The notes beneath the pieces were generated by a model that was not told the origin of the DNA, searched no databases, and saw only the letters and a program-made list of their open reading frames with translations. DNA of 64,000 bases. Origin: an uncultured Bacteroidales bacterium. Lineage in GTDB: Bacteria > Bacteroidota > Bacteroidia > Bacteroidales > UBA932. Shown piece after piece: positions 11,380 to 19,476 of this stretch (positions are counted from its first letter, which is position 1; each line of letters starts with the position of its first letter). The stretch is taken from NCBI GenBank assembly GCA_949297365.1, contig CASFSL010000040.1, positions 124,001 to 188,000 of the forward strand, given 5' to 3'. The position numbers were made by a program, and so were the translations under genes.

Positions 11380-11472
11380 GCTTTCCGGTAGCTGATACAA
11401 TATTTACAAACTAATTTGAATTAATAAATTTAAGTAACATTTAACTATTATTAACTTTAAAAAATTATCTAC

Positions 11473-14457
11473 ATGAAAAAGATCAGACTATTTTTAACAG
11501 GTCTGTTACTCGTGGTAACTGCCGCGGCGTACGCGCAGGACATCACAGTTACAGGTACTGTTACTGATGCTTCGACAGGTGAGGGCATAGCCGGTGCGAC
11601 CATACTTCTCCAGGGTGACGCCACCCGTTGGGTTATGACCGACGCGATGGGTGCATACACCATCTCAGTACCGTCAGACGGAGTCCTTGAGGTGCGCTTC
11701 ATGGGCTACACCACCCAGGAGATACCCGTTAACGGCAGAAGCACGGTGGACGTTTCAATGGAGATCGAGGCCGAGATGCTCGATGACGTTATCGTCGTGG
11801 GCTACGGTTCCGCTACAAAGATCTCCTCAGTCGTGGGTTCCGCCTCGACCGTGAACAAGAAGGTGCTGGCCAACAGGCCTACAGCCAACGCCGGTGACGC
11901 CCTCCAGGGCCAGGTGTCCGGACTCCAGGTGTACTCCTCCTCCGGTGAGCCTTCAGCCAGCGTATCCATGCGTCTGCGCGGTGTGAACTCCATCAACTCC
12001 AGCAGCACTCCTCTGTTCATTCTGGACGGAGCACCCGTGTCTTCCGATGTGTTCACTACATTGAACAGCAACGACATTGAGAACATAGTGGTTATGAAGG
12101 ACGCATCCGCGACTTCTATCTACGGTTCCCGTGCAGCCAACGGTGTCATCTACATCACCACCAAGAAAGGTGCACGTGGAGACAAACCTGTAGTCTCTGT
12201 AAGAGCCCAGTATGGAGTATCTCAGATGGCCCGTCACAAGATGGACCTGATGAACTCCGATCAGTGGTTTGAGTTCCAGACCATGACAAACCCCAATTTC
12301 CAGATGACTGAGTATCAGACTATGTCACAGACCCTCGGTATCAATACCAACTGGAGAGAGTACTTCTTCAACGAGGCCGCGCCGGTATGGAGTCTGGATG
12401 CGTCTGTATCCGGAGCCACGGACAAGACTGACTACTACTTCTCTCTCGGAACATTTGACCAGGAAGGTATCGCCCTCAGTTCCAACATGAACAGGTACAA
12501 TATCCGCGCAAATGTCAACACAAGGGCCAATGACTGGCTGAAGATGGGTATGAACATCGGTCTGACTTACCAGGAGTACCAGACCACTCCTTATATGTCA
12601 AGCTACCAGAACTCATTCGGAAATGTAATGTACGCCACAAACAACCTCCCTACATGGTTGTCTCCGTATGCGCTCAAAACCGATGAGAACGGAAGTCCCT
12701 ACATTGACTACAGCGATGAACTGATTTATTTCGATGCGATGCAGGAATGGAACCCTTATCATCTTGCTGACATCAACCCGCTGTACTATACCACTGCCAG
12801 ACTCAATGCCAGCACATATCAGGAGATTACACCTATCAAGGGACTGACTCTCAAGGCTCAGCAGAGCATAGAGGCTTACGACTACAGAGGATCCTCCAGA
12901 GCGTATCCTGTTCCTGATGATGAGTGGCCCTTTGCTGATGCGCCCGGTGCGTCAGAGTCTTTCGAGCGTTACTACAGGATGACTTTCACCAATACGGCCG
13001 AGTATCGGTTTGATATAGCCGATAAGAACCACTTCTCTGTCTTGATCGGTCAGGAGGCCATTCTGTCAAACACCGAGAGCTTCGGTGCTTCATCCAACGG
13101 ACAGAGTGATATGCGTCAGCCTTATCTGAATTACGGAACGCAGGCGGATATCCCTTCATGGGGAAAGTCAGAGACAACCTACAACTCATACTTTGCACGC
13201 GCCACCTATAATTTCGACGAGAAGTATTACCTTGATGCATCCTGGCGTATAGACGGCTCGTCCCTGTTCGGAGAGAACAAGAGATATGCCAATTTCTATT
13301 CTGTAGGTGCCATGTGGGACATCAAGCGCGAGGAGTGGATGCAGGGAGTGTCCTGGATTCAGGACCTGCGTCTGAAGGCCAGCTACGGTACCACAGGTAA
13401 CTCAGGTATCCCCTACAACTATATGTCATACGGTACAGTCGGTGCATACGGCTCTGTATACGGAGGCGCTGCATGGGGTGTATCCACTCCCCCGAATCCC
13501 GACCTGACATGGGAGACTGTGGAGAACCTCAACATAGGAGTCACTGCCCGTATGTGGAACTTCTTTGAGGTAGGTGTCGAATTCTACAACAAGGTCAGCC
13601 GCGACATGCTGATGGAGATTCCTTACTCCATGACTACAGGATATGCTTCAGGATGGGGTAATATAGCCGACATGCTCAACCGCGGTGTGGATGTAGACCT
13701 GAGCTTTGACGTTATCCAGACCAGGGACATCTACTTCAACATCAAGGCCAACTTCAACTACAACTACAACGAGATTCTCAGCCTGTTCGACGGCGTGGAC
13801 AGCTATACTCTTACCAACACCGGTCTGAGAATGGAAGTCGGTTATCCTTGGGGTGAGTATTTTGCAGTACGTTCGGCTGGCGTTGACCCCCGCGACGGTA
13901 TGCAGATGTGGTACGACAAGGACGGCAACATCACCAAGAATTACTCCAACGACTATGCAGTGATGACCGGCAAGCAGAGATATGCTCCGTGGGCCGGAGG
14001 CTTGCAGCTGAACTTCCAGTGGAAAGGACTGTATGTCGGAGCCGACTTCACATGGGTCGCTGACAAATGGGTATTCAACAATGACAAATGGTTCCTTACG
14101 AACCCCACTCAATTCCCTATGTTCAACATGACTACTGATATGCTCAATATCTGGACCGAACCCGGAGATGTCACCAATATCCCCGCTCTGAGTTCTACAC
14201 GTCATATCGATGATGACACACTTTACGAGAACGCGTCATTCCTGCGTCTGAAGAACCTCCAGATATCCTACAGCTTCCCTCAGCACTGGATGGACAGAAC
14301 CGGCTTCCTGGCAGGAGCCAGAATATACGCTATCGCCAGAAACCTGTTCACCATAACCGGGTACACCGGATATGATCCGGAAATCGATACCAACGTGCAG
14401 ATGGGTAACTATCCCAACACGAGGGAGTTCACCTTTGGTGTGGAATTAACATTTTAA
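11473..14457 (+). CDS. susC: SusC/RagA TonB-dependent transporter, locus 2 (expressed orientation)
   Basis: This is the intact 994-residue outer-membrane channel. It has a complete signal peptide (MKKIRLFLTGLLLVVTAAAYAQ), a carboxypeptidase-regulatory-like domain (about 25-105), a plug (about 115-225: ISSVVGSASTVNKK, ATSIYGSRAANGVIYITTK) and a long beta-barrel ending FGVELTF. Of the three copies it alone has a promoter, leader and proper ATG. The inversion site falls in codons 11-16 of the signal peptide. Its first 330 or so bases after the site are almost identical to those of copies 1 and 3, as is the block around 13690-13770. Overall it is closest to copy 1. With SusD2 it should form the import complex now exposed on the surface; the ligand is unknown. 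Confidence 0.96.
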   Translation: MKKIRLFLTGLLLVVTAAAYAQDITVTGTVTDASTGEGIAGATILLQGDATRWVMTDAMGAYTISVPSDGVLEVRFMGYTTQEIPVNGRSTVDVSMEIEAEMLDDVIVVGYGSATKISSVVGSASTVNKKVLANRPTANAGDALQGQVSGLQVYSSSGEPSASVSMRLRGVNSINSSSTPLFILDGAPVSSDVFTTLNSNDIENIVVMKDASATSIYGSRAANGVIYITTKKGARGDKPVVSVRAQYGVSQMARHKMDLMNSDQWFEFQTMTNPNFQMTEYQTMSQTLGINTNWREYFFNEAAPVWSLDASVSGATDKTDYYFSLGTFDQEGIALSSNMNRYNIRANVNTRANDWLKMGMNIGLTYQEYQTTPYMSSYQNSFGNVMYATNNLPTWLSPYALKTDENGSPYIDYSDELIYFDAMQEWNPYHLADINPLYYTTARLNASTYQEITPIKGLTLKAQQSIEAYDYRGSSRAYPVPDDEWPFADAPGASESFERYYRMTFTNTAEYRFDIADKNHFSVLIGQEAILSNTESFGASSNGQSDMRQPYLNYGTQADIPSWGKSETTYNSYFARATYNFDEKYYLDASWRIDGSSLFGENKRYANFYSVGAMWDIKREEWMQGVSWIQDLRLKASYGTTGNSGIPYNYMSYGTVGAYGSVYGGAAWGVSTPPNPDLTWETVENLNIGVTARMWNFFEVGVEFYNKVSRDMLMEIPYSMTTGYASGWGNIADMLNRGVDVDLSFDVIQTRDIYFNIKANFNYNYNEILSLFDGVDSYTLTNTGLRMEVGYPWGEYFAVRSAGVDPRDGMQMWYDKDGNITKNYSNDYAVMTGKQRYAPWAGGLQLNFQWKGLYVGADFTWVADKWVFNNDKWFLTNPTQFPMFNMTTDMLNIWTEPGDVTNIPALSSTRHIDDDTLYENASFLRLKNLQISYSFPQHWMDRTGFLAGARIYAIARNLFTITGYTGYDPEIDTNVQMGNYPNTREFTFGVELTF
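11505..11519 (+). repeat. Inversion site 2 (promoter-linked, active)
   Basis: GTTACTCGTGGTAAC is a perfect pair of 5-bp inverted arms around a 5-bp spacer, TCGTG. The asymmetric spacer gives it direction: it points right, opposite to sites 1 and 3. It lies within signal-peptide codons LLLVVT, so exchange keeps the frame. Confidence 0.8.
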
Positions 14458-14473
14458 TTAATACAGAAAGAAC

Positions 14474-16000
14474 ATGAAAAAGATATTTAAAGCAACCTTT
14501 TTACTGGCAGCAGCGGCTGGACTTTTCAGCTGTTCGATGGATCTCCGTCAGCCCGGAGCCATCGACACTGAGAATGCGATGTCCTCTATTCAGGATGCAC
14601 AGAATCTCAGAAGGGGACTGTACGTCAACTTCCGCGGAGCCGCAGCCGGAGGTTTTGTTACCTATTCAGAGATTCAGAGCGACCTCTTCCAGGCTACATC
14701 CGGATACGGCAACAATTACGGTTCGTTCTTCCGCTGGGACTTCACCTCAAGTGACGAACCCGGTGTCTGGAGCAGTTGCTACGGTGTCATCGCCAATGCG
14801 AACTTCTTCATCGAAAATGCAGAGAACATACTTAACGGCAATTCAGAGGAGTTCTCCGAGGAAGACCGCGCCAACCTTCAGCTCTATCTCGGCGAGGCAT
14901 ACTTCTTCCGCGCATACTTCCACTATGAACTAGCAGTAAGATTCTGCAAGCCCTACGGAGCGGCCACGACCAGTCCCGAGACTGACTTCGGTATCCCGTA
15001 CGTGACAGTCTACCATCCTACGGCCGAGAGGGACAATTATCCCTCAAGAGGTACTCTGGCCGCCACATACGAGCACATCAACGAGGATCTGGACGTAGCC
15101 GAGAGTTACATCACTACAACCGGCAGCGTAGGCAGCATGTGGCTTACGCAGGATGCAGTTGACGCCTTCAGATCAAGGGTGTACCTCAATATGGGTGATT
15201 ACAGCAAAGTCATTGAGTACGCGGAGCCGCTTGTATCCAGCAACCGTTATCCTCTGGTCCAGACAAGCTCTGACTTCAGTGCCATGTGGGTCAATGACTC
15301 CGGCAGCGAGTGCATCATGATGCTGGATGCCTCCAACGAGAGCAACAACCAGCCCAGTTCCTATGATGCCATGTATATATCCTATCAGGCAAGTAACTCT
15401 GAGTACAGGCCCGGATATCTGCCTACACAGGGTGTAGTTGATATCCTGCTGGAGTTCGACGGTGACTTCAGGGCCACTCAGTTCCTCGCTCAGAGACTCG
15501 TAACAGAGCCTTATGGAACAGCTACTGTCTATATTATGAACAAATTCCCCGGCAACCCCGCACTTTTCTCAGAAGGTATGTCGGACGGTCAGTCCAACTA
15601 CCTGCATAAGAACAAGCCGTTCCGTATAGCCGAGGTATATCTCAATCTTGCCGAGGCCTATGCGGCATCCAACCAGAACGGTCTTGCCAGCAACATTCTC
15701 AATACTCTGAGAGCTGCCAGAATAAGCGGATACTCGCCCGCATACAGCCAGTCAGCCGTGATGGATGAGATCAAGGACGAGCGTGCCCGTGAGCTCATCG
15801 GCGAGGGATTCCGTCTGTGGGATCTCAAGAGATGGGGAGACCCCGTAGTAAGGGCTGCTGCCCAGGACCCCGGAATCATGATCAATGACGCAGCCCTGAC
15901 CGGCACCGTATCTGATGATATCAGGTTCTTGTGGCCTATCCCCAAGGCTGAGACGGACGCCAATCCCAACATCGCTGGTGAACAGAACCCCGGATACTAA
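14474..16000 (+). CDS. susD: SusD/RagB-family outer-membrane lipoprotein, locus 2
   Basis: The protein has 508 residues and is the ligand-capturing lid partner of SusC2. The lipobox is AAGLFSC (Cys20). SusD-typical segments are LRRGLYVNFRGAAAGGF, GEAYFFRAYFHYELAVRF and, near the C-terminus, ERARELIGEGFRLWDLKRWG followed by LWPIPKAETDANPN. It starts 16 bases after susC2, and that spacer plus the first codons match locus 1 almost base for base, pointing to a duplication of the susC-susD unit. Presumed expressed together with susC2 from the invertible promoter. Confidence 0.95.
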   Translation: MKKIFKATFLLAAAAGLFSCSMDLRQPGAIDTENAMSSIQDAQNLRRGLYVNFRGAAAGGFVTYSEIQSDLFQATSGYGNNYGSFFRWDFTSSDEPGVWSSCYGVIANANFFIENAENILNGNSEEFSEEDRANLQLYLGEAYFFRAYFHYELAVRFCKPYGAATTSPETDFGIPYVTVYHPTAERDNYPSRGTLAATYEHINEDLDVAESYITTTGSVGSMWLTQDAVDAFRSRVYLNMGDYSKVIEYAEPLVSSNRYPLVQTSSDFSAMWVNDSGSECIMMLDASNESNNQPSSYDAMYISYQASNSEYRPGYLPTQGVVDILLEFDGDFRATQFLAQRLVTEPYGTATVYIMNKFPGNPALFSEGMSDGQSNYLHKNKPFRIAEVYLNLAEAYAASNQNGLASNILNTLRAARISGYSPAYSQSAVMDEIKDERARELIGEGFRLWDLKRWGDPVVRAAAQDPGIMINDAALTGTVSDDIRFLWPIPKAETDANPNIAGEQNPGY

Positions 16001-16018
16001 TAAATAATCATACAGAAC

Positions 16019-16930
16019 ATGAGAAATCTAAAAATATTACTGACAGTTGCGGCAGCGGGTGTACTGTTCACCTCCTGCTATGAGAGACAGTTTACTCCTA
16101 CATTAGGCAGTACTCCTGTAGAATTCGTATCATCCACTATCGATACGACTCTCAACAGCTCCACCATACGCATTCCTGTCCACATGACCGAGCAGTCGGG
16201 CACCGGTGCCAAGGCCACCCTTGTATTCACAGGCGGAACTGTTACCATGAAGAGCGACGGCTCCACCAGAGAAGTGGTCGAGTTCACCAATGACCAGACC
16301 GGTTATGAGAACGGAGGAGACATCCTCATCACTTCCTATACTGTGAATATCGGTGCTTACGATGAGGAAGTGGACGGAGAAGGTCTTCCTACCAACAGTT
16401 TTGAGATACTGGTTCCGGACTATCTCACTTTTGAGAGCATGACACTGAACTTTGAGCTCAAGGCTGACAATCTGGGCAGCAACGCTACACTGACCTACAC
16501 CGCTACAGCACCTACAGAGGTTGATTTCACCGGTATGTGGAACATTGGCGGTGGTCAGTATCAGATTACTCTTGACGAGACAGGAACAGGATATTATATT
16601 TACACCGAGCTTGCTAAAGATCCGTTTACCGGAAGTCGTTCCGGTAATAATCTTACGATTAATACTACCGGACCTCAACTTGACACAGGAGCAGAATATG
16701 GTGTTGTAACATTGGGTATGTTTGCTTATCATGAAGAAACAGCAGGAGACGGTACATTCTATCTGTGGCCCAATGAGAACTGCGTATGGTCATTCGGGGA
16801 GGACGGAGCATCTGTAACTCTGACAAACGGAATGTTTATCGGTTTCCCGAATCCTGATAATCCTCAAAGTTACATCTACTTTGGAGATACATATGTCCAG
16901 GAGAACGGTACTACAGGATCCAGAATGTAG
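16019..16930 (+). CDS. Surface lipoprotein, third gene of SusC locus 2
   Basis: The protein has 303 residues with a lipoprotein signal (GVLFTSC, Cys about 20). The mature protein is beta-rich, including a segment (VNIGAYDEEVDGEGLPTN) nearly identical in the locus 3 paralog; the C-terminal third (from about residue 165) differs strongly. A conserved shared half with a variable half suggests a surface-display module plus a changing binding face. This is inference, and no known domain is recognised. It is 18 bases after susD2 and ends the operon. Confidence 0.72.
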   Translation: MRNLKILLTVAAAGVLFTSCYERQFTPTLGSTPVEFVSSTIDTTLNSSTIRIPVHMTEQSGTGAKATLVFTGGTVTMKSDGSTREVVEFTNDQTGYENGGDILITSYTVNIGAYDEEVDGEGLPTNSFEILVPDYLTFESMTLNFELKADNLGSNATLTYTATAPTEVDFTGMWNIGGGQYQITLDETGTGYYIYTELAKDPFTGSRSGNNLTINTTGPQLDTGAEYGVVTLGMFAYHEETAGDGTFYLWPNENCVWSFGEDGASVTLTNGMFIGFPNPDNPQSYIYFGDTYVQENGTTGSRM

Positions 16931-16963
16931 TGAATTTATAGAGAATTTCACTTTTAATTAAAA

Positions 16964-16995
16964 TATGGGGCCGTCAGCAGTGCTGGCGACCCCAT
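16964..16995. terminator. Bidirectional terminator between loci 2 and 3
   Basis: TATGGGG at 16964-16970 pairs with CCCCATA at 16989-16995, with inner GCC/GGC-type and CAGCA/TGCTG pairing. It is flanked by A/T-rich tracts on both sides and serves the two convergent lipoprotein genes. It lies near the middle of invertible segment B, so it works in either orientation. Confidence 0.85.
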
Positions 16996-17016
16996 AACTT
17001 TTTATTGTAAAACCGA

Positions 17017-17925
17017 TTATTTACTTCCCTTCGTTCCCGCTGCTATCGGTGCAAATAACTGGTAATACATTCCCGATCCCGGGTCTTCCGGATCGGCAAA
17101 TCCCATGAACAATCCGTTGGTGACTGTAACAGTTTCGGCATCATCAAATGAGAGCACGACATTTTTAGCGTCTATGCCGGAACCGTTATATATCCAGCAG
17201 ACAATATCTACATTGTACGCCGGGCCACCTTCTTCAAGCTGTATACCCTCCAGCCTCGGACCGTCCATATCCAAGGTCAGATTGTTGCCGTCACGTTCAG
17301 CACCAAAAGTCAGAGGAACCTGTCCCTGGAATGAATAAGTGAACTGATAAGCTCCGTCAGTCTGGCTGATCTCAAAGGTGTTTCCGCTGATCGTCCATGA
17401 ACCGGTGATGATTACCTCGGAAGACCTCTCTATGCTGACAGTTGTAGTCTTGTTTGTGCCGGCATTGCCACTCACAATCTCAAAGCTCATGGTAAGAGTC
17501 TGCATGTTTCTGTAGTTCGGAACTCTTACCTCGAGGTTGTTGGTCGGAAGACCTTCTCCGTCCACTTCCTCATCGTAAGCACCGATATTCACAGTATAGG
17601 AGGTGACGATAATGTCTCCCTTTCCGTTGTTGGCATTGTCGTAGCCTTCCTGATCATTGGTAATCGGAAGCACATCATGCGATGTTCCGTCAAGCATGGT
17701 TACCTTTCCGCCCGTGAAGCTCACCACGGCCTGTGCTCCGGTAGATGACTGCTCGGTCATACGGATGGGGATATTGATGTACTCACCCGTGAACGTCATC
17801 TCCTGACTGGAATTGACAAACTCCACTGTGGTATTGCCGAACGTGGGCTCGAACTGCCTTTTATAGCAGGAAGTCAACAGCACTCCGGCTGCAGCGGCCA
17901 TTAACAATATCTTAATATGTCTCAT
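17017..17925 (-). CDS. Surface lipoprotein, third gene of SusC locus 3
   Basis: The protein has 302 residues with a lipoprotein signal (GVLLTSC, Cys about 20). It is a paralog of the locus 2 lipoprotein: the signal region, the RQFEPTFGNTTVEFV start and the VNIGAYDEEVDGEGLPTN block are shared, while the C-terminal half diverges. It is 19 bases after susD3. It lies in a cassette without a promoter in this orientation and is probably silent. Unknown function; accessory ligand binding is inferred from position. Confidence 0.72.
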   Translation of the reverse strand: MRHIKILLMAAAAGVLLTSCYKRQFEPTFGNTTVEFVNSSQEMTFTGEYINIPIRMTEQSSTGAQAVVSFTGGKVTMLDGTSHDVLPITNDQEGYDNANNGKGDIIVTSYTVNIGAYDEEVDGEGLPTNNLEVRVPNYRNMQTLTMSFEIVSGNAGTNKTTTVSIERSSEVIITGSWTISGNTFEISQTDGAYQFTYSFQGQVPLTFGAERDGNNLTLDMDGPRLEGIQLEEGGPAYNVDIVCWIYNGSGIDAKNVVLSFDDAETVTVTNGLFMGFADPEDPGSGMYYQLFAPIAAGTKGSK

Positions 17926-17944
17926 ATTCTTTTGCAGTTTATTA

Positions 17945-19465
17945 TTAGTATTCTGGATTCTGTTGACCCGCGATATTGGGATTGGCGTCTATCTCGGCCT
18001 GAGGAATGGGGAAAATAAACCTGCCGTTTTCCGGAGATACCTCGAAGTCCGTATAGGTGTCAGGCTGATAGATCGCATTGCGTACCTGCGCATCAGTCCT
18101 GGTGAAACCGCGTCCGAAGCGCTTGAGGTCCTGGATGCGGAAGCCCTCTCCTATAAGCTCGCGTACGCGCTCGTTGAGGATTGCGTCCTCAATACTCTCT
18201 CCATTCTGGTTCGGCTGATAGTTTGTGGCACGGGCCGATCTCAGAGTGTAGAGGTCTGCCCACGGATCACTTGCTCCTGCCTGCGGTGCTCCGCCTTTTG
18301 CAAGAGCCTCTGCGCGGATCAGGTACATCTCGGCGATGCGGAAGACCTTGGGCTTGTTCTGGTAGTTCCATGAAATGTCATTCTGCCTGAGAGCGGGATT
18401 GCCCTGGAACTTGTAGAGTATATACATGTCAAAGTTTCCAATACTCTGCACAGTCACAGTAGTCCATCTGAGATGGTTGCTCATACGCCAGTCGTCGGGA
18501 ATCTGCTCGAACAGATCCACTACCCACTGTTCAGGATAATAGTAAGGCTGGTATATGCCCTTATTGGCATCGTATCCTATGTATCCGTAGTCGTTTGAGG
18601 CTCCCAGCTCATTGGGATAGCTGGCAAACAGCTGAAGTATGCATTCGTCTCCGGAGTCATTGACCCACATGCTCTGGAACGCGGTCTCAGAGTTGACGAG
18701 AGGATAGGTTCCGCTGTTGATGAGTTCGCTGGACTTCTCCACGGCCAGGTCATAATTTCCCATTTCAAGGGCAACTCTGGCCTGAAGTGCCGTAACGGCA
18801 TCCTTTGTGATACGGTCACTGCCTTTCTGTCCCGGAGTAGTGATGAGTTCCTGGGCTGTCGCAAGGTCGGAGACAATCATCTCGAAGGTATGCTCAAGGG
18901 TTCCGCGGTCAGGATATCTGGTCTGATCTGACGTAGGAGTATAGGATGTAACGTAAGGGATGCCGTAGGACTGTTCATTGCCTACATATGTCTTACAGAA
19001 CATCTCGGCAAGTTCCAGATGGTAGTATGCGCGGAGGAAATAAGCCTCGCCTTTCCATACTTCCAGATTGGCTATATCCTCCTCGCTCCACTCGGAGGTG
19101 TTGACAGCATCAGCCTTCTCTATGAAGAAGTTGGCGTTGGCAATGGTATTGTAGGAAGCTCCCCAGAGAGATTCTATCTCAGCTAGATCAGCAGCCATAT
19201 ACCAGCCGTACAGACTGCCTCCTACGTTGCCGAAGCCGGTAGAGGCATGGAAGAGGTCGCTTCTTATCTCGTCAAGCGACGCATACGTGCCGCCTACCCT
19301 GCTTCTGAATGCCACGTAGAGTCCATCACGGAGTTTCTCCGCGTCAGTTATGGTCTGGAGCGCATTTCCAGGCTCAACAGTACCTGCGGGACGAAGTTCC
19401 ATATTGCAGCTTACCGCGCAGGCAAGCGCCGCCAAAACACTTGATATTATCAGTATCTTTTTCAT
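17945..19465 (-). CDS. susD: SusD/RagB-family outer-membrane lipoprotein, locus 3
   Basis: The protein has 506 residues with a lipoprotein signal (ALACAVSC). Family signatures are LRDGLYVAFRSRVGGTY, GEAYFLRAYYHLELAEMF, ERVRELIGEGFRIQDLKRFG and FIFPIPQAEIDANPN. It is clearly more distant from SusD1 and SusD2 than those are from each other, and the susC-susD spacer (11 bases) also differs. It should pair with SusC3, which would be displayed only after inversion of segment B. Confidence 0.93.
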   Translation of the reverse strand: MKKILIISSVLAALACAVSCNMELRPAGTVEPGNALQTITDAEKLRDGLYVAFRSRVGGTYASLDEIRSDLFHASTGFGNVGGSLYGWYMAADLAEIESLWGASYNTIANANFFIEKADAVNTSEWSEEDIANLEVWKGEAYFLRAYYHLELAEMFCKTYVGNEQSYGIPYVTSYTPTSDQTRYPDRGTLEHTFEMIVSDLATAQELITTPGQKGSDRITKDAVTALQARVALEMGNYDLAVEKSSELINSGTYPLVNSETAFQSMWVNDSGDECILQLFASYPNELGASNDYGYIGYDANKGIYQPYYYPEQWVVDLFEQIPDDWRMSNHLRWTTVTVQSIGNFDMYILYKFQGNPALRQNDISWNYQNKPKVFRIAEMYLIRAEALAKGGAPQAGASDPWADLYTLRSARATNYQPNQNGESIEDAILNERVRELIGEGFRIQDLKRFGRGFTRTDAQVRNAIYQPDTYTDFEVSPENGRFIFPIPQAEIDANPNIAGQQNPEY

Positions 19466-19476
19466 CTCGTTGTATT

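Larger units (their letters stand above)
10129..11519. mobile_element. Predicted invertible segment A (promoter plus recombinase)
   Basis: The 1.4-kb segment is bounded by inverted sites 1 and 2. It contains the tyrosine recombinase gene, both divergent promoters, the leader and the susC start codon. Flipping it would disconnect the promoter from susC2 and connect it to susC1. Inferred from site orientation and frame; no second state is visible in one sequence. Confidence 0.7.

Noticed and set aside
11345..11400. Riboswitch in the susC leader
   Set aside because: The hairpins do not match any riboswitch class I know and are too short and isolated to support a call.
7182..14457. Duplicate susC ends as an assembly artefact
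   Set aside because: The copies differ steadily along the barrel and in their SusD partners, so they are real paralogs; only the 5' block and short islands are near identical.
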